Shown here: positions 8,786-17,457 of the stretch, piece by piece
Numbering within the stretch: position 1 is the first letter of the stretch
Layout of the letters: each line of letters opens with the position of its first letter
Assembly: GCA_964518875.1 (NCBI GenBank)
Contig: CAZFHI010000004.1
Location: 1-64,000, forward strand
Reading direction: 5' to 3'
DNA: 64,000 nucleotides
Source: DTU024 sp964518875
GTDB taxonomy: Bacteria > Bacillota > Clostridia > Christensenellales > Aristaeellaceae
Made by a program: the position numbers and the translations under genes
The notes under the pieces: model-generated
Told to the model about the DNA's origin: nothing
Database searches by the model: none
Seen by the model: only the letters and a program-made list of their open reading frames with translations

Positions 8786-8814
8786 TTGACACAAAGACGG
8801 CGGCAATATAAAAT
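8786..8814 (+). promoter_or_regulatory. SCIFF gene promoter
   Basis: TTGACA (8786-8791), a 17-base spacer and TAAAAT (8809-8814) form a near-consensus sigma-A promoter, 26 bases before the SCIFF start. It is placed head to head with the tRNA-Arg promoter. Confidence 0.8.
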
Positions 8815-8840
8815 AAGCTGTGTCAGGAAGGAGTGTTCTT

Positions 8841-8987
8841 ATGAAGATTAAAACCATAAACAGCCGCACACTTCAGGAAACAGTTAAGCATGGCGGCTGC
8901 GGCGAGTGCCAGACAAGCTGCCAGAGCGCATGCAAAACAAGCTGCGGCGTTGCAAACCAGCCATGTGAAAACAAAAACAACCGCTAA
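8841..8987 (+). CDS. SCIFF peptide, six-cysteine RiPP precursor
   Basis: This 48-residue peptide begins MKIKTINSRTLQETV and carries the core CGECQTSCQSACKTSC, with six cysteines at 20, 23, 27, 31, 35 and 42. This is the SCIFF family (six cysteines in forty-five residues), found almost throughout Clostridia. In the family, the partner radical SAM enzyme installs a thioether link between a Cys and a Thr. The ribosome site AAGGAG lies nine bases upstream. The maturase gene follows after a hairpin that would favour peptide over enzyme. The biological role of the mature peptide is not known. It is too short for many gene callers. Confidence 0.95.
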   Translation: MKIKTINSRTLQETVKHGGCGECQTSCQSACKTSCGVANQPCENKNNR

Positions 8988-9030
8988 GCCAGTTATTTAG
9001 ATAAATAACAAGCGTTTGTGTACTGTTGTT

Positions 9031-9073
9031 AAAGCGTAAAAGGTGTTGCTGAATGCGCACGTTTTACGCTTTT
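9031..9073 (+). terminator. attenuator hairpin between SCIFF and its maturase
   Basis: Arms AAAGCGTAAAA and TTTTACGCTTT pair perfectly over 11 bases with a 20-base loop and end in a short T-run. It lies in the gap between precursor and enzyme genes, where partial termination would give much more precursor than maturase. Confidence 0.75.
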
Positions 9074-9107
9074 CGTTTGTAAATAATTTTATTATCGGGA
9101 GAATAAT

Positions 9108-10466
9108 ATGATTCATCAATTTTCGCTGTTTGACGAGCATTTTACACTGGATGTAAACAGCTCAAGCCTGCATGTAGCGGATGAAAAAGCAAACCGCGCG
9201 ATAGCCTTGCTCGAAAACTTATCAAAAGAAAAATATATTAACGAAATGCTTCGTTTATACCCTAATGATAGCGATATAAATTCAGAAAGCCTTGAAAGCT
9301 TGTACAATGATATAACAGCTCTCAAAAATCAAGGCAAACTCTATACTGAATTTTCTTACAAGGACTATATTAAGGCGCCGGAAACAAAGCATCTTAAGGC
9401 TTTATGCCTGAACGTAGCGCATACGTGCAATTTATGCTGCAGCTACTGCTTTGCCGCCGAAGGAAACTTCAAAGACGGCACAGCGCTTATGAGCTTTGAA
9501 GTGGCTAAACAAGCGGTTGACTTTTTGATTGAGAATTCAGGGTCACACTATAATCTGGATATAGACTTTTTTGGCGGCGAACCGCTGCTTAACTTTGATG
9601 TTGTAAAGCGGACTGTGGCATATGCAAGAAAAATTGAAAAAGAAAAGCACAAGCATTTTCGTTTTACGCTTACTACAAACGGCGTTTTGTTAGATGATAA
9701 AATAGGCGACTATTTAAACGAAAACATGCATAATGTAGTACTAAGCTTAGATGGCAGGAAAGAAGTGCACGATCGTTTTCGCGTAAACGCAAAAGGCAGG
9801 GGCAGCTACGATATTATAGTGCCCAAGTTTATAAAATTTGCAGAAAAAAGGCGTCCAAAGGAATTTTATATAAGAGCCACTTTCACGCGACACAATCTGG
9901 ACTTTTTTAACGATATACTGCATCTTCTGAACTTAGGATTCAAAGAACTAAGCATCGAGCCTGTTGTGGCGCCGCATGAAAGCCCCGAGTCTATACGCGA
10001 AGAGGATCTGCCTGTAATATTTAACCAGTATGAGTTGTTGGCTAAGGAAATGATAAACCGTTCGCACGAAGGGCGTCCGTTTGAGTTTTATCATTTTAAT
10101 ATAAATTTGGAACAGGGACCGTGCGCCTACAAGCTTATTTCCGGCTGCGGAACAGGATGCGAATATCTTGCAGTAACGCCTTCCGGCGAATTATACCCAT
10201 GTCATCAATTTGTGGGAGATAAAAAATTTTTGATGGGCGATGTGTTTAACGGTGTAAAAAACGAAAAGCTGCGTATGGAATTTGCTCAAAACAATCTGTA
10301 CGCGCATAAGGAGTGCGAAAACTGCTGGGCAAAATATTTCTGCGCGGGGGGTTGCGCCGCAAACAATTTCCATTCGTCATGCAATATAGCTGGGGTATAT
10401 AAAGTTGGCTGCGCAATATTTAAAAAAAGACTGGAGTGCGCGCTTAGCGTAAACGCGCTTAAATAA
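9108..10466 (+). CDS. SCIFF maturase, radical SAM/SPASM thioether-forming enzyme
   Basis: This 452-residue enzyme modifies the adjacent SCIFF peptide by forming Cys-Thr thioether crosslinks (the CteB-type family). It has the radical SAM cluster motif at C107, C111 and C114 (CNLCCSYC), GGEP at 156-159, and a C-terminal SPASM region with ten cysteines between 339 and 435, enough for two auxiliary 4Fe-4S clusters. The first 90 residues would form the peptide-recognition element. The start at 9108 follows GGGAG. Length and motif order fit the family. It acts in the cytoplasm and needs reducing, anaerobic conditions. Confidence 0.94.
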   Translation: MIHQFSLFDEHFTLDVNSSSLHVADEKANRAIALLENLSKEKYINEMLRLYPNDSDINSESLESLYNDITALKNQGKLYTEFSYKDYIKAPETKHLKALCLNVAHTCNLCCSYCFAAEGNFKDGTALMSFEVAKQAVDFLIENSGSHYNLDIDFFGGEPLLNFDVVKRTVAYARKIEKEKHKHFRFTLTTNGVLLDDKIGDYLNENMHNVVLSLDGRKEVHDRFRVNAKGRGSYDIIVPKFIKFAEKRRPKEFYIRATFTRHNLDFFNDILHLLNLGFKELSIEPVVAPHESPESIREEDLPVIFNQYELLAKEMINRSHEGRPFEFYHFNINLEQGPCAYKLISGCGTGCEYLAVTPSGELYPCHQFVGDKKFLMGDVFNGVKNEKLRMEFAQNNLYAHKECENCWAKYFCAGGCAANNFHSSCNIAGVYKVGCAIFKKRLECALSVNALK

Positions 10467-10573
10467 AATACAATATAAAAGCATTTTTATACAAAAATTA
10501 TATAAAAAAACGATAGTATTTTAACGCTTTAAGTGCTATAATTCCTCCCATATTGCAGGTTGGGAGGTATTTT

Positions 10574-11773
10574 ATGGAATTCACCGCTTCTAAAGTAAGC
10601 ATAAATATAAAGCCGTCCGCTACGCTCGGGCTTAACGCGCTTGTGCAGGAACTGCGCTCCAAAGGGCAGGATGTAATAGGCCTTAGCGCAGGAGAGCCGG
10701 ATTTTGATACGCCGACTCATATAAAAGATGCCGCTGTGAACGCTTTAAACGCGGGCAAAACGCATTATACTCCAGTTGGAGGCATTACAGAGCTTAAGCA
10801 GGCCATATCGGATAGAATTTTAGAAGACAAAAAACTTTCGTATGGAAGCAAAAATATACTCGTTTCTATGGGGGCGAAGCAGGCTCTTTACGAAGCGCTT
10901 CATGTTATTCTGAACCCTGGCGATGAAGTGCTGCTGCCTGTTCCATGCTGGCTAAGCTATCAGGAGATGATAGCCATGTGCTCTGCTAAAGCGGTGCTGA
11001 TTCCTTCATATGCGGAAAAAGGCTTTATGCCAGATATAAAAGATTTTTACGCAAAATATACAAGCAAAACAAAGCTTATAGTTATAAACAGCCCCAATAA
11101 TCCTACAGGCGCAGTATGGAGCAAAGAGCTTTTAAGCGATATTGCCGAGTTCGCAAAAGAAAAAGATATATTTATATTAAGCGATGAGATATATGAAAAG
11201 CTCGTTTATGACGGGCTTGCGCATACGTCGATAGCGCAGGTAAGCGATGATGCAAAGCAGCGTAGCATTATTGTTTCCGGCTTTAGCAAGGCCTACGCAA
11301 TGACAGGCTGGCGTCTTGGATATACGGCGGCCGATGAAAAAATTATATCAGCCATGAGCGCTTATCAGAGCCACGCGGCAGGCTGCCCTAACAGCATAGC
11401 GCAGTACGCAGGGGTAGCGGCTCTTAGCGGGACGCAAAAGCCGCTTAATGAAATGCGGTCAGTTTTTAACAGGCGCAGGGATATTATAGCGTCGCTGCTT
11501 GATGAAATGCCTTATGTTTCGTTTGTAAAGCCGCACGGCGCGTTCTATGTGCTGCTTGATATAAGCGAATGCATAGGTAAGAGCTGCAAGGGCAATGTAA
11601 TAAATTCTGACGAGGACTTTGCGTATTTGCTTTTAAATCACGGCAATGTGTCGGTTGTGCCAGGCAGCCCGTTTGGAGCGCCGAACAGCGTAAGAATAAG
11701 CTATGCCGTAAAAGAGGAGAACATAACGGAAGCAATGAAGCGTCTTAAAAACTTCTTGTGTCTTCTTGAATAA
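10574..11773 (+). CDS. pyridoxal-phosphate aminotransferase, class I (aspartate aminotransferase type)
   Basis: This 399-residue enzyme is a fold-type I aminotransferase, most like aspartate aminotransferases of the class I-gamma group. The PLP lysine is K239 in SGFSKAYAMTGWRLGY; NSPNNPTG (172-179) and the PLP-ring aspartate D204 (ILSDEIY) are present. The start at 10574 follows GGGAGG; an upstream in-frame ATG at 10553 lacks such a site. A TATAAT box lies at 10537-10542, so it has its own promoter, and a strong terminator follows. Amino-acid specificity cannot be settled from the sequence; aspartate or an aromatic/alanine-type substrate is possible. Confidence 0.88.
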   Translation: MEFTASKVSINIKPSATLGLNALVQELRSKGQDVIGLSAGEPDFDTPTHIKDAAVNALNAGKTHYTPVGGITELKQAISDRILEDKKLSYGSKNILVSMGAKQALYEALHVILNPGDEVLLPVPCWLSYQEMIAMCSAKAVLIPSYAEKGFMPDIKDFYAKYTSKTKLIVINSPNNPTGAVWSKELLSDIAEFAKEKDIFILSDEIYEKLVYDGLAHTSIAQVSDDAKQRSIIVSGFSKAYAMTGWRLGYTAADEKIISAMSAYQSHAAGCPNSIAQYAGVAALSGTQKPLNEMRSVFNRRRDIIASLLDEMPYVSFVKPHGAFYVLLDISECIGKSCKGNVINSDEDFAYLLLNHGNVSVVPGSPFGAPNSVRISYAVKEENITEAMKRLKNFLCLLE

Positions 11774-12107
11774 GCAAAAAAATTGACTAAGGCTATAAAA
11801 AACACAGTAAAAATTTATCGGGGGCAAAACCCCCGATTTTTATTAGAGAACCAAATTTACTATTGTTTTTGGAGGACAATAACACTTGAAATATGGCAGA
11901 GGTTATTTTATGTTTAAAAAACATTAAGAAGCATATAAACAAAATAACCATTAAGAACAATCTGTCAGATTTTTTAGTTTATTTAAGCAAGTTCATTACT
12001 TAAAATCTCCAGTGTTTAAAATAATTTAAACGTTATTTAACTAATTAGATTTATTTTAATGCAAACATAATCTGCGAATCGCAAATCGTTTAAATCTTGC
12101 GATGTAA
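11774..12107. other. intergenic region between convergent genes with a terminator
   Basis: The aminotransferase terminator hairpin is at 11817-11841. The remainder, up to the mnmG stop at 12108, is AT-rich and I see no gene or RNA element in it. Near 11871 a GGAGG stands before a 13-codon TTG frame, which I do not consider real. Confidence 0.6.
11817..11841 (+). terminator. rho-independent terminator of the aminotransferase gene
   Basis: The stem has arms ATCGGGGG and CCCCCGAT with loop CAAAA and is followed by TTTTTA. On the other strand an A/T tail also follows, so it may serve the convergent mnmG gene as well. Confidence 0.9.
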
Positions 12108-13904
12108 TTACCTGCCTGTTTCGTTTTTCTCTCTTTGGTTCTTTGTAAGCCATATAGAAAGCACAGCTATGTCGGCGGGCGATACGCCAGGTATTCTTGA
12201 AGCCTGCCCTAAAGAAACGGGCTTTATTTTATCGAGCTTTTGCCTTGCTTCTATGCGCAGGGAATCCATGCTTAAGTAAGGCGCGTCTTTTGGAAGGCTT
12301 CTTGATTCCATTGCAGCTGTGGATTTTATGTGCGCTTCTTCTTTTTTAAGATACCCTTCATATTTTATCTGAATTTGCGCCTGCTTAATCGCGTCATCGC
12401 TGAAAGAATCAGCATCGTCAATGCAGTCGTAAATTGTCGTGTCAGGGCGCCTTAAATATGCATCCTGCTTGCTTTCCTTTATTCTGTCTATAAGTTCCTG
12501 CGTCTGGCGCTTTTTTTTAATAAGGCGCTCCATGCGCTTTTCGCTTGCTAAGCCTATTTTATATCCTATTTCAGTAAGCCTTATATCCGCATTGTCCTGC
12601 CTTAAAAACAGGCGGTGCTCTGCCCGGCTCGTCATCATACGGTATGGCTCGTCAGTCCCCTTACTGGTTAAATCATCCGTCATAACGCCTATGTAGGCCA
12701 TATCGCGCGTCAACACGAGAGGATCTTTCCCTTTAAGAAAAAGCGCCGCGTTCAATCCTGCAATTATACCCTGGGCCGCCGCTTCTTCATAACCGGACGT
12801 GCCGTTTACCTGCCCCGCAAAAAACAAGCCTTCTATGCGCTTTGTCTGCAGGCTTGGGTAGAGCTCCGTAGGGTCTATGCAGTCATACTCTATGGCATAG
12901 GCATAGCGTGTGATCCTGCAGTTTTCAAGCCCTGGCACTGTGTGGTACATATCTTCCTGAACATTTTCAGGCAGGCTGCTAGACATACCCTGTACGTACC
13001 ATTCCAATGCATGCGCGGTTTCAGGCTCTAAAAAAATCTGGTGCCTGCTTTTATCAGCAAATCTGTAAACCTTGTCTTCTATCGAAGGGCAGTAACGGGC
13101 GCCTGTGCCTTTTATTTCACCTGAAAACATAGGGGAAAGGTGAATATTCCTGCGTATTATTTCATGCGTTTTTTCGTTAGTATATGTGAGGTAGCAGCAT
13201 TCAGTGTTAGAAAGAGTTTTGTCCGTCATAAACGAAAACGGCACTATCGGCTCATCGCCAAGCTGCTTTTGCATTTTATTAAAATCTATACTTTTATAAT
13301 GTATTCTTGCAGGCGTTCCTGTCTTAAAGCGTCTTAAGGAAAAACCCAGGTTTATAAGGCTTTTTGACATTTCAGAAGCGTTTGCGAAACCTTGCGGACC
13401 TATATATTTATAATGACTTCCTATTATTACGCGGCTGTTAAGGTATACGCCTGTTGCTATTATGACAGAAGGAGAGTAATAGCTTTGGCCGTTCATAAGG
13501 CTTACGCCCTTTATTTTGCCGTCCTGTGCCAGTATGTCTTTTACTTCAGATTGAAGAAGCGTAAGATTATACTGGTTAAACAACGCGCTCCGCATTCTTT
13601 TCTGGTATGCTTTTTTGTCTGCCTGCGCGCGAAGAGAGTGGACTGCAACGCCCTTGGATGAATTAAGCATGCGCGACTGCAGCGTGACATCGTCTATGGC
13701 AAGGCCCATTTCCCCGCCTAATGCGTCAATCTCCCTTACAAGGTGCCCTTTTCCAGTGCCTCCAATCGACGGATTGCAGGGCATAAGAGCTATAGCGTCT
13801 ATATTCAACGTAACAAGCAGGGTGTTAAGCCCGAGACGCGCGGCAGCAAGCGATGCTTCAACTCCTGCGTGGCCAGCGCCAACAACAATACAATCGTAAA
13901 CCAT
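12108..13904 (-). CDS. mnmG: tRNA uridine-5-carboxymethylaminomethyl(34) synthesis enzyme MnmG
   Basis: This 598-residue FAD enzyme, with MnmE, modifies the wobble uridine of several tRNAs. The N-terminal dinucleotide fold is IVVGAGHAGVEAS (5-17); GidA family motifs CNPSIGGTGKGH and GRSEHRLF-like (MTSRAEHRLFLRQDNAD) are present, and the C-terminal segment ASRIPGVSPADI ends it. The ORF extends to 13991, but the ATG at 13904 has AGGAGG seven bases upstream and aligns with the family start. It stands alone here; mnmE and rsmG are not adjacent, as they often are. Length is slightly below the usual 620-630 residues. Confidence 0.95.
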   Translation of the reverse strand: MVYDCIVVGAGHAGVEASLAAARLGLNTLLVTLNIDAIALMPCNPSIGGTGKGHLVREIDALGGEMGLAIDDVTLQSRMLNSSKGVAVHSLRAQADKKAYQKRMRSALFNQYNLTLLQSEVKDILAQDGKIKGVSLMNGQSYYSPSVIIATGVYLNSRVIIGSHYKYIGPQGFANASEMSKSLINLGFSLRRFKTGTPARIHYKSIDFNKMQKQLGDEPIVPFSFMTDKTLSNTECCYLTYTNEKTHEIIRRNIHLSPMFSGEIKGTGARYCPSIEDKVYRFADKSRHQIFLEPETAHALEWYVQGMSSSLPENVQEDMYHTVPGLENCRITRYAYAIEYDCIDPTELYPSLQTKRIEGLFFAGQVNGTSGYEEAAAQGIIAGLNAALFLKGKDPLVLTRDMAYIGVMTDDLTSKGTDEPYRMMTSRAEHRLFLRQDNADIRLTEIGYKIGLASEKRMERLIKKKRQTQELIDRIKESKQDAYLRRPDTTIYDCIDDADSFSDDAIKQAQIQIKYEGYLKKEEAHIKSTAAMESRSLPKDAPYLSMDSLRIEARQKLDKIKPVSLGQASRIPGVSPADIAVLSIWLTKNQREKNETGR

Positions 13905-14149
13905 AAAACCTCCTGCGGCATTATACCACTTAAACGCGGGCTTGCAACGATAAGCGAAAATAAAATAATATGCTTTTTTAAGGAAATGCATTGTATCGTT
14001 TTTTCCGCATTTATATTTAAGTTATCAAAAATTGCCTTATAAGCTTTATTTTTAACGCATTGATTATGTTGCTTCGCAGTTTAAATAAATTAATAATAAT
14101 CATTACTATTGCTAATTTTGCGAATTTGCATTTAATTGCAGGATTCTGC
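13905..14149. other. divergent intergenic region
   Basis: This holds the 5' flank of mnmG and the upstream region of the tct operon. I see no gene. The AT-rich centre near 14086-14104 has a loose Fur-box resemblance that I do not consider sufficient. Confidence 0.5.
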
Positions 14150-14178
14150 TTGACGCGATAATAAAAATTGTATATATT
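14150..14178 (+). promoter_or_regulatory. tct operon promoter
   Basis: TTGACG (14150-14155), a 17-base spacer and TATATT (14173-14178) make a good sigma-A promoter about 90 bases before the binding-protein start. The 5' leader has a small hairpin, ATCGGC-AAAA-GCCGAT (14223-14238). Confidence 0.75.
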
Positions 14179-14269
14179 ATTATGTAACAGCCGAATGGAA
14201 AGTATCGTTTAATGTGTGGATTATCGGCAAAAGCCGATCCAATATTATTTTATAACAGGAGGATACATC

Positions 14270-15274
14270 ATGAGAAAAATGATGGTGGTTTTGATGGCGG
14301 CAGTTATGCTGTTTGCATCAATACCGATGGCTCAGGCAGAAGAGGCCTGGACATTTGAACGCAAGATCGATTTAGTTTGCCCGTGGGGCGTAGGCGGCGG
14401 CGCAGACTCTACACTCCGTCCTATGGCGGAAATCTTAAAGGACATACTTGGCGTACAGGTTGATGTTCTTAACGTAGAAGGTGGAGGCGGCTCCAACGGT
14501 GTCGAGTTCACCTATAAGCAGCCGGCAGACGGATACACATTCATGCTTGGCACTCAGAGCCTTATAATGATGGATTTGCAGAACGTTTTCAGCATGGATT
14601 TCCGCACAGAATTTGAGCCTGTTGCAAAGTTAGTTCACTCTATCAATATTATCGCAGGTTCCAAAAAAGCAATGGAAGAAAAAGGATACAACTCATTCTC
14701 TGAAATGGTTGAGTATGCAAAAGCAAATCCTTTCCAGATTTCCGTAGGTATGCTTACCGCAACGGGCGCGGACAGCCTTACGCTTCTCCAAACAATAGAA
14801 GGCCTTGATGTACTTGAAATAAGCTATGGATCTGGCTCCGAAATGAACTCTGCTCTTATTGGCGGCCACATCGACATGATGGTTACAGGCACAGATGAAA
14901 TTTCCGGCCTTATCGAATCCGGTGATGTTGTTCCCCTTGTCGCATGCTCAGAAAACCGTATGAAACGTTATCCTGACCTTGAATGCACAGGCGAACTTGG
15001 TATAGATTCTTATATCGGCACATGGCGCGGTCTTTACGCAAAGAAGGGCACGCCGCAGGCTGCAATAGAAGCTCTGGAAGCGGCAATCGAAAAAGCTTCG
15101 CAGGATCCACGCTGGCAGGAATTCCTTGTGCAGGGTGCATATGACGAGCGCGTAGGCTTTGAACCGCATGATGGATTAAAAGCGCTTGAAGAAAAAGAAT
15201 ATGTGTCTTTCTCAAAATACCTTAACGGCGAAGGCTTGCTCTTAAAGCCATACGATGACATCTCTTTGGAATAA
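14270..15274 (+). CDS. tripartite tricarboxylate transporter substrate-binding protein TctC
   Basis: This 334-residue secreted protein catches a carboxylate and delivers it to TctA/TctB. It has a signal peptide (residues 1-23, ending AQAEE), then IDLVCPWGVGGGADSTLRPMA, the classical start of the TctC/Bug family, and NVEGGGGSNG further on. The start at 14270 is preceded by AGGAGG; the ORF reaches 14216, but that frame has no ribosome site. It is first in the operon, and a hairpin follows its stop, favouring higher expression than the membrane subunits. The family binds citrate, tricarballylate and many other carboxylates, so the citrate lyase nearby is the main clue to the substrate. Confidence 0.92.
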   Translation: MRKMMVVLMAAVMLFASIPMAQAEEAWTFERKIDLVCPWGVGGGADSTLRPMAEILKDILGVQVDVLNVEGGGGSNGVEFTYKQPADGYTFMLGTQSLIMMDLQNVFSMDFRTEFEPVAKLVHSINIIAGSKKAMEEKGYNSFSEMVEYAKANPFQISVGMLTATGADSLTLLQTIEGLDVLEISYGSGSEMNSALIGGHIDMMVTGTDEISGLIESGDVVPLVACSENRMKRYPDLECTGELGIDSYIGTWRGLYAKKGTPQAAIEALEAAIEKASQDPRWQEFLVQGAYDERVGFEPHDGLKALEEKEYVSFSKYLNGEGLLLKPYDDISLE

Positions 15275-15286
15275 ACTGATTTTGAT

Positions 15287-15315
15287 AAGCAGGGGGGAGA
15301 TGCTCCCCTCTGCTT
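15287..15315 (+). terminator. hairpin between tctC and tctB
   Basis: Two 13-base arms (AAGCAGGGGGGAG and CTCCCCTCTGCTT, one G-T wobble) have a three-base loop and are followed by a short AT-rich tail. It is likely a partial terminator or mRNA-stability hairpin that raises binding protein over the membrane subunits. Confidence 0.75.
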
Positions 15316-15339
15316 ATTCTTTGTAAAGGAGCGATTGTT

Positions 15340-15864
15340 TTGTTCGAGCTTATACTAAACATTCTTCTCGCCGCCTTTCTTGTGTATTCGCTGTTCACGC
15401 ATATTACAGAAGCGCCTATACCGGATAAGGTACAGAGAAACCCATACGCGCTGAAGCCCAACATCTGGCCCTCCGTGCTGATAGTTTTAATTTTGATTTG
15501 TATTGCAATAAACATATACAAAATTATAAAGAAGAATAAGGGCAATCCTGAATTCACTTTCAGCCATTTTCTAAAAGGGATACCGGCATTTTTTAAAGGC
15601 AAGCTGTTTATTGGTATTTTGATTATTGTTATATCGGCTTTTATATTGGAACCGCTGGGATTTACCGTAACAAGCGTATTCCTGCTTTTTTCCTACGGCA
15701 TGCTGCTCGGAGAAAAGAGATGGCTTAGAAATTTAATTCTTTCTATTGTTATAAGCTTATTTCTCTATTTATTCTTTGGAGTTCTGCTGCAGGTAAATCT
15801 GCCGCGCGGTACTGTACCATTCCTTCGTGATTTTGCGTTGATGCTTGAAGGTTTGTTAAGTTAA
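15340..15864 (+). CDS. tripartite tricarboxylate transporter small membrane subunit TctB
   Basis: This 174-residue protein has about four hydrophobic segments (residues 4-22, 45-62, 86-108 and 118-155), the architecture of TctB. It begins with TTG at 15340, eight bases after AAAGGAG; no ATG in this frame precedes FELILNILLAAF. TctB supports the TctA permease in the membrane. Sequence conservation in this family is low, so the call rests on hydrophobicity, length and the position between TctC and TctA. Confidence 0.87.
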   Translation: MFELILNILLAAFLVYSLFTHITEAPIPDKVQRNPYALKPNIWPSVLIVLILICIAINIYKIIKKNKGNPEFTFSHFLKGIPAFFKGKLFIGILIIVISAFILEPLGFTVTSVFLLFSYGMLLGEKRWLRNLILSIVISLFLYLFFGVLLQVNLPRGTVPFLRDFALMLEGLLS

Positions 15865-15876
15865 GGAGGAAATGCT

Positions 15877-17400
15877 ATGTTAGAACTGTTAGGTCAAGGC
15901 TTAGCCGTAGTTTTTGAACCTTCAATTTTTTTGATGACCCTGCTGGCGATTATAATGGGTACTGTGTTTGGAGCGCTTCCAGGCGTCAGCGCAACTATGG
16001 CTGTCGCATTAGGTCTGCCTTTTACTTATTCCATGCAGCCTGTTCCTGCGATAGTTTTTCTTGTGGCTATATACTGCTCATCTATTACAGGCGGCAGCAT
16101 ATCCGCGATACTGTTTAAAATACCAGGCGTTCCGTCAAGCGCGCCTACAACATTTGACGGGTACCCGATGGCACAAAGAGGACAAGCTGGAAAGGCCATA
16201 GGCATAGCGCTTGTAAGCTCGGCCATAGGCGGCTTGATTTCAGCGCTTGCAATGTTTTTCTTAAGCCCTCAGCTTACTCAGGCGGCGCTTACGTTCGGCC
16301 CGAGCGAAATGTTCGCCGTTACGTTCCTGGGACTGTCCATTTTAACCAGTCTTGATTCCAAAAATATTTTGCGCACGACTATTTCAGGCCTTTTAGGACT
16401 GCTTCTTGCGACTGTAGGCCAGGATCCAATGTACGGCGTGCAGCGCTTAACGTTTGGTTCGCGTCAATTGCTTTCGGGAATAGAAATGATACCTGTACTT
16501 ATAGGTATATTTGCTGTTACGGAAGTATTCCAACAGACAAAGGAGAACAAACGCATTACAGCTGAGGACGCAGAGAAAGCAGGAGCAACGGCCGTAAAAA
16601 CCGTTATGCCTACCATGAAAGAGTGGCTTAGCATAAAGTGGGTAATACTGCGCTGCGCAATATTAGGCACGGTTGTCGGCATACTGCCTGGAGCAGGAGC
16701 TACTATCGCGTCATTCTTGTGCTATTCAACTGAAACCAAGCTTTCCAAATATCCTGAAAAATTCGGGACCGGCATTATAGACGGCATTGCGGCTTCAGAA
16801 ACAGCGAACAACGCTGCAACAGGCGGCGCAATGGTACCGCTTTTAAGCTTAGGAATACCTGGCGGCAACGCGGCGGCAGTTATGATGAGCGCTCTAGTGC
16901 TAAAGGGTGTGCAGTTAGGGCCGCTGCTATTGATTAACCAGCCTGAATATCTTTCTGCAACGTTTATCACGATGATTATAACAAACATTGTTATGGTATT
17001 TGTAGCAATAGGCATAGCAAAGATATTTGCAAAGATACTGTCCATACCCTATTCCATATTAGGTCCGGTTATAGTAATGCTCGCTATGATAGGCTCATAT
17101 GCGACAAACATGAGCACTATGGACGTTAAGATCATGGCTATCGCGGGCATTACAGGCGTGCTGTTCAGAGTAATGCATTTTAATTCTGCGGCGCTTATAC
17201 TTGGTCTTGTGTTGGGAAGCATATGCGAAGGCAACTTCAGCCGCGCTTTTACAATATACCGCGGCGACATAGGCGGCATGTTCTTTAGGCCAATAGCGGG
17301 AACTATAATGCTTATATGCATAATAGCCCTTATCTATCCTTTCGTTGCTCCCAAAATAAAGGCTGCGTTTGGAAAAGGAAAGAACAAAGCAAACAAATAA
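15877..17400 (+). CDS. tripartite tricarboxylate transporter large permease TctA
   Basis: This 507-residue polytopic protein, with about 11-12 predicted helices, is the transport channel. The family motifs GTVFGALPGVSATMAVALGLPF (residues 28-49) and, in the second half, VGILPGAGATIASFL form an internal repeat typical of TctA, and GIPGGNAAA follows. Uptake is driven by an ion gradient, not ATP. The start at 15877 follows AAGGAGG. It completes TctCBA and is followed by a hairpin and an AbrB-type protein. Confidence 0.94.
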   Translation: MLELLGQGLAVVFEPSIFLMTLLAIIMGTVFGALPGVSATMAVALGLPFTYSMQPVPAIVFLVAIYCSSITGGSISAILFKIPGVPSSAPTTFDGYPMAQRGQAGKAIGIALVSSAIGGLISALAMFFLSPQLTQAALTFGPSEMFAVTFLGLSILTSLDSKNILRTTISGLLGLLLATVGQDPMYGVQRLTFGSRQLLSGIEMIPVLIGIFAVTEVFQQTKENKRITAEDAEKAGATAVKTVMPTMKEWLSIKWVILRCAILGTVVGILPGAGATIASFLCYSTETKLSKYPEKFGTGIIDGIAASETANNAATGGAMVPLLSLGIPGGNAAAVMMSALVLKGVQLGPLLLINQPEYLSATFITMIITNIVMVFVAIGIAKIFAKILSIPYSILGPVIVMLAMIGSYATNMSTMDVKIMAIAGITGVLFRVMHFNSAALILGLVLGSICEGNFSRAFTIYRGDIGGMFFRPIAGTIMLICIIALIYPFVAPKIKAAFGKGKNKANK

Positions 17401-17409
17401 TTTTACAGC

Positions 17410-17440
17410 GAAGACGCAATTGTCTGCGTCTTCCTTTTCC
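17410..17440 (+). terminator. hairpin after tctA
   Basis: Nine-base arms GAAGACGCA and TGCGTCTTC with a six-base loop are followed by CTTTTCCTTT. It is a probable partial terminator before the AbrB-type gene. Confidence 0.75.
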
Positions 17441-17457
17441 TTTGAGAGGGAATACTT

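Noticed and set aside
8592..8789. 65-codon frame across the tRNA-Arg region on the plus strand
   Set aside because: It reads through the antisense of the tRNA and its terminator and has no ribosome site. It is a known false ORF type.
11889..11930. 13-codon TTG frame after a GGAGG
   Set aside because: The spacing to the TTG is too long, the peptide has no features, and it lies in a gene-free region after a terminator.
14086..14104. Possible Fur box upstream of the tct promoter
   Set aside because: It matches about 14 of 19 positions, but in very AT-rich DNA this is expected by chance, and there is no iron-related gene here.
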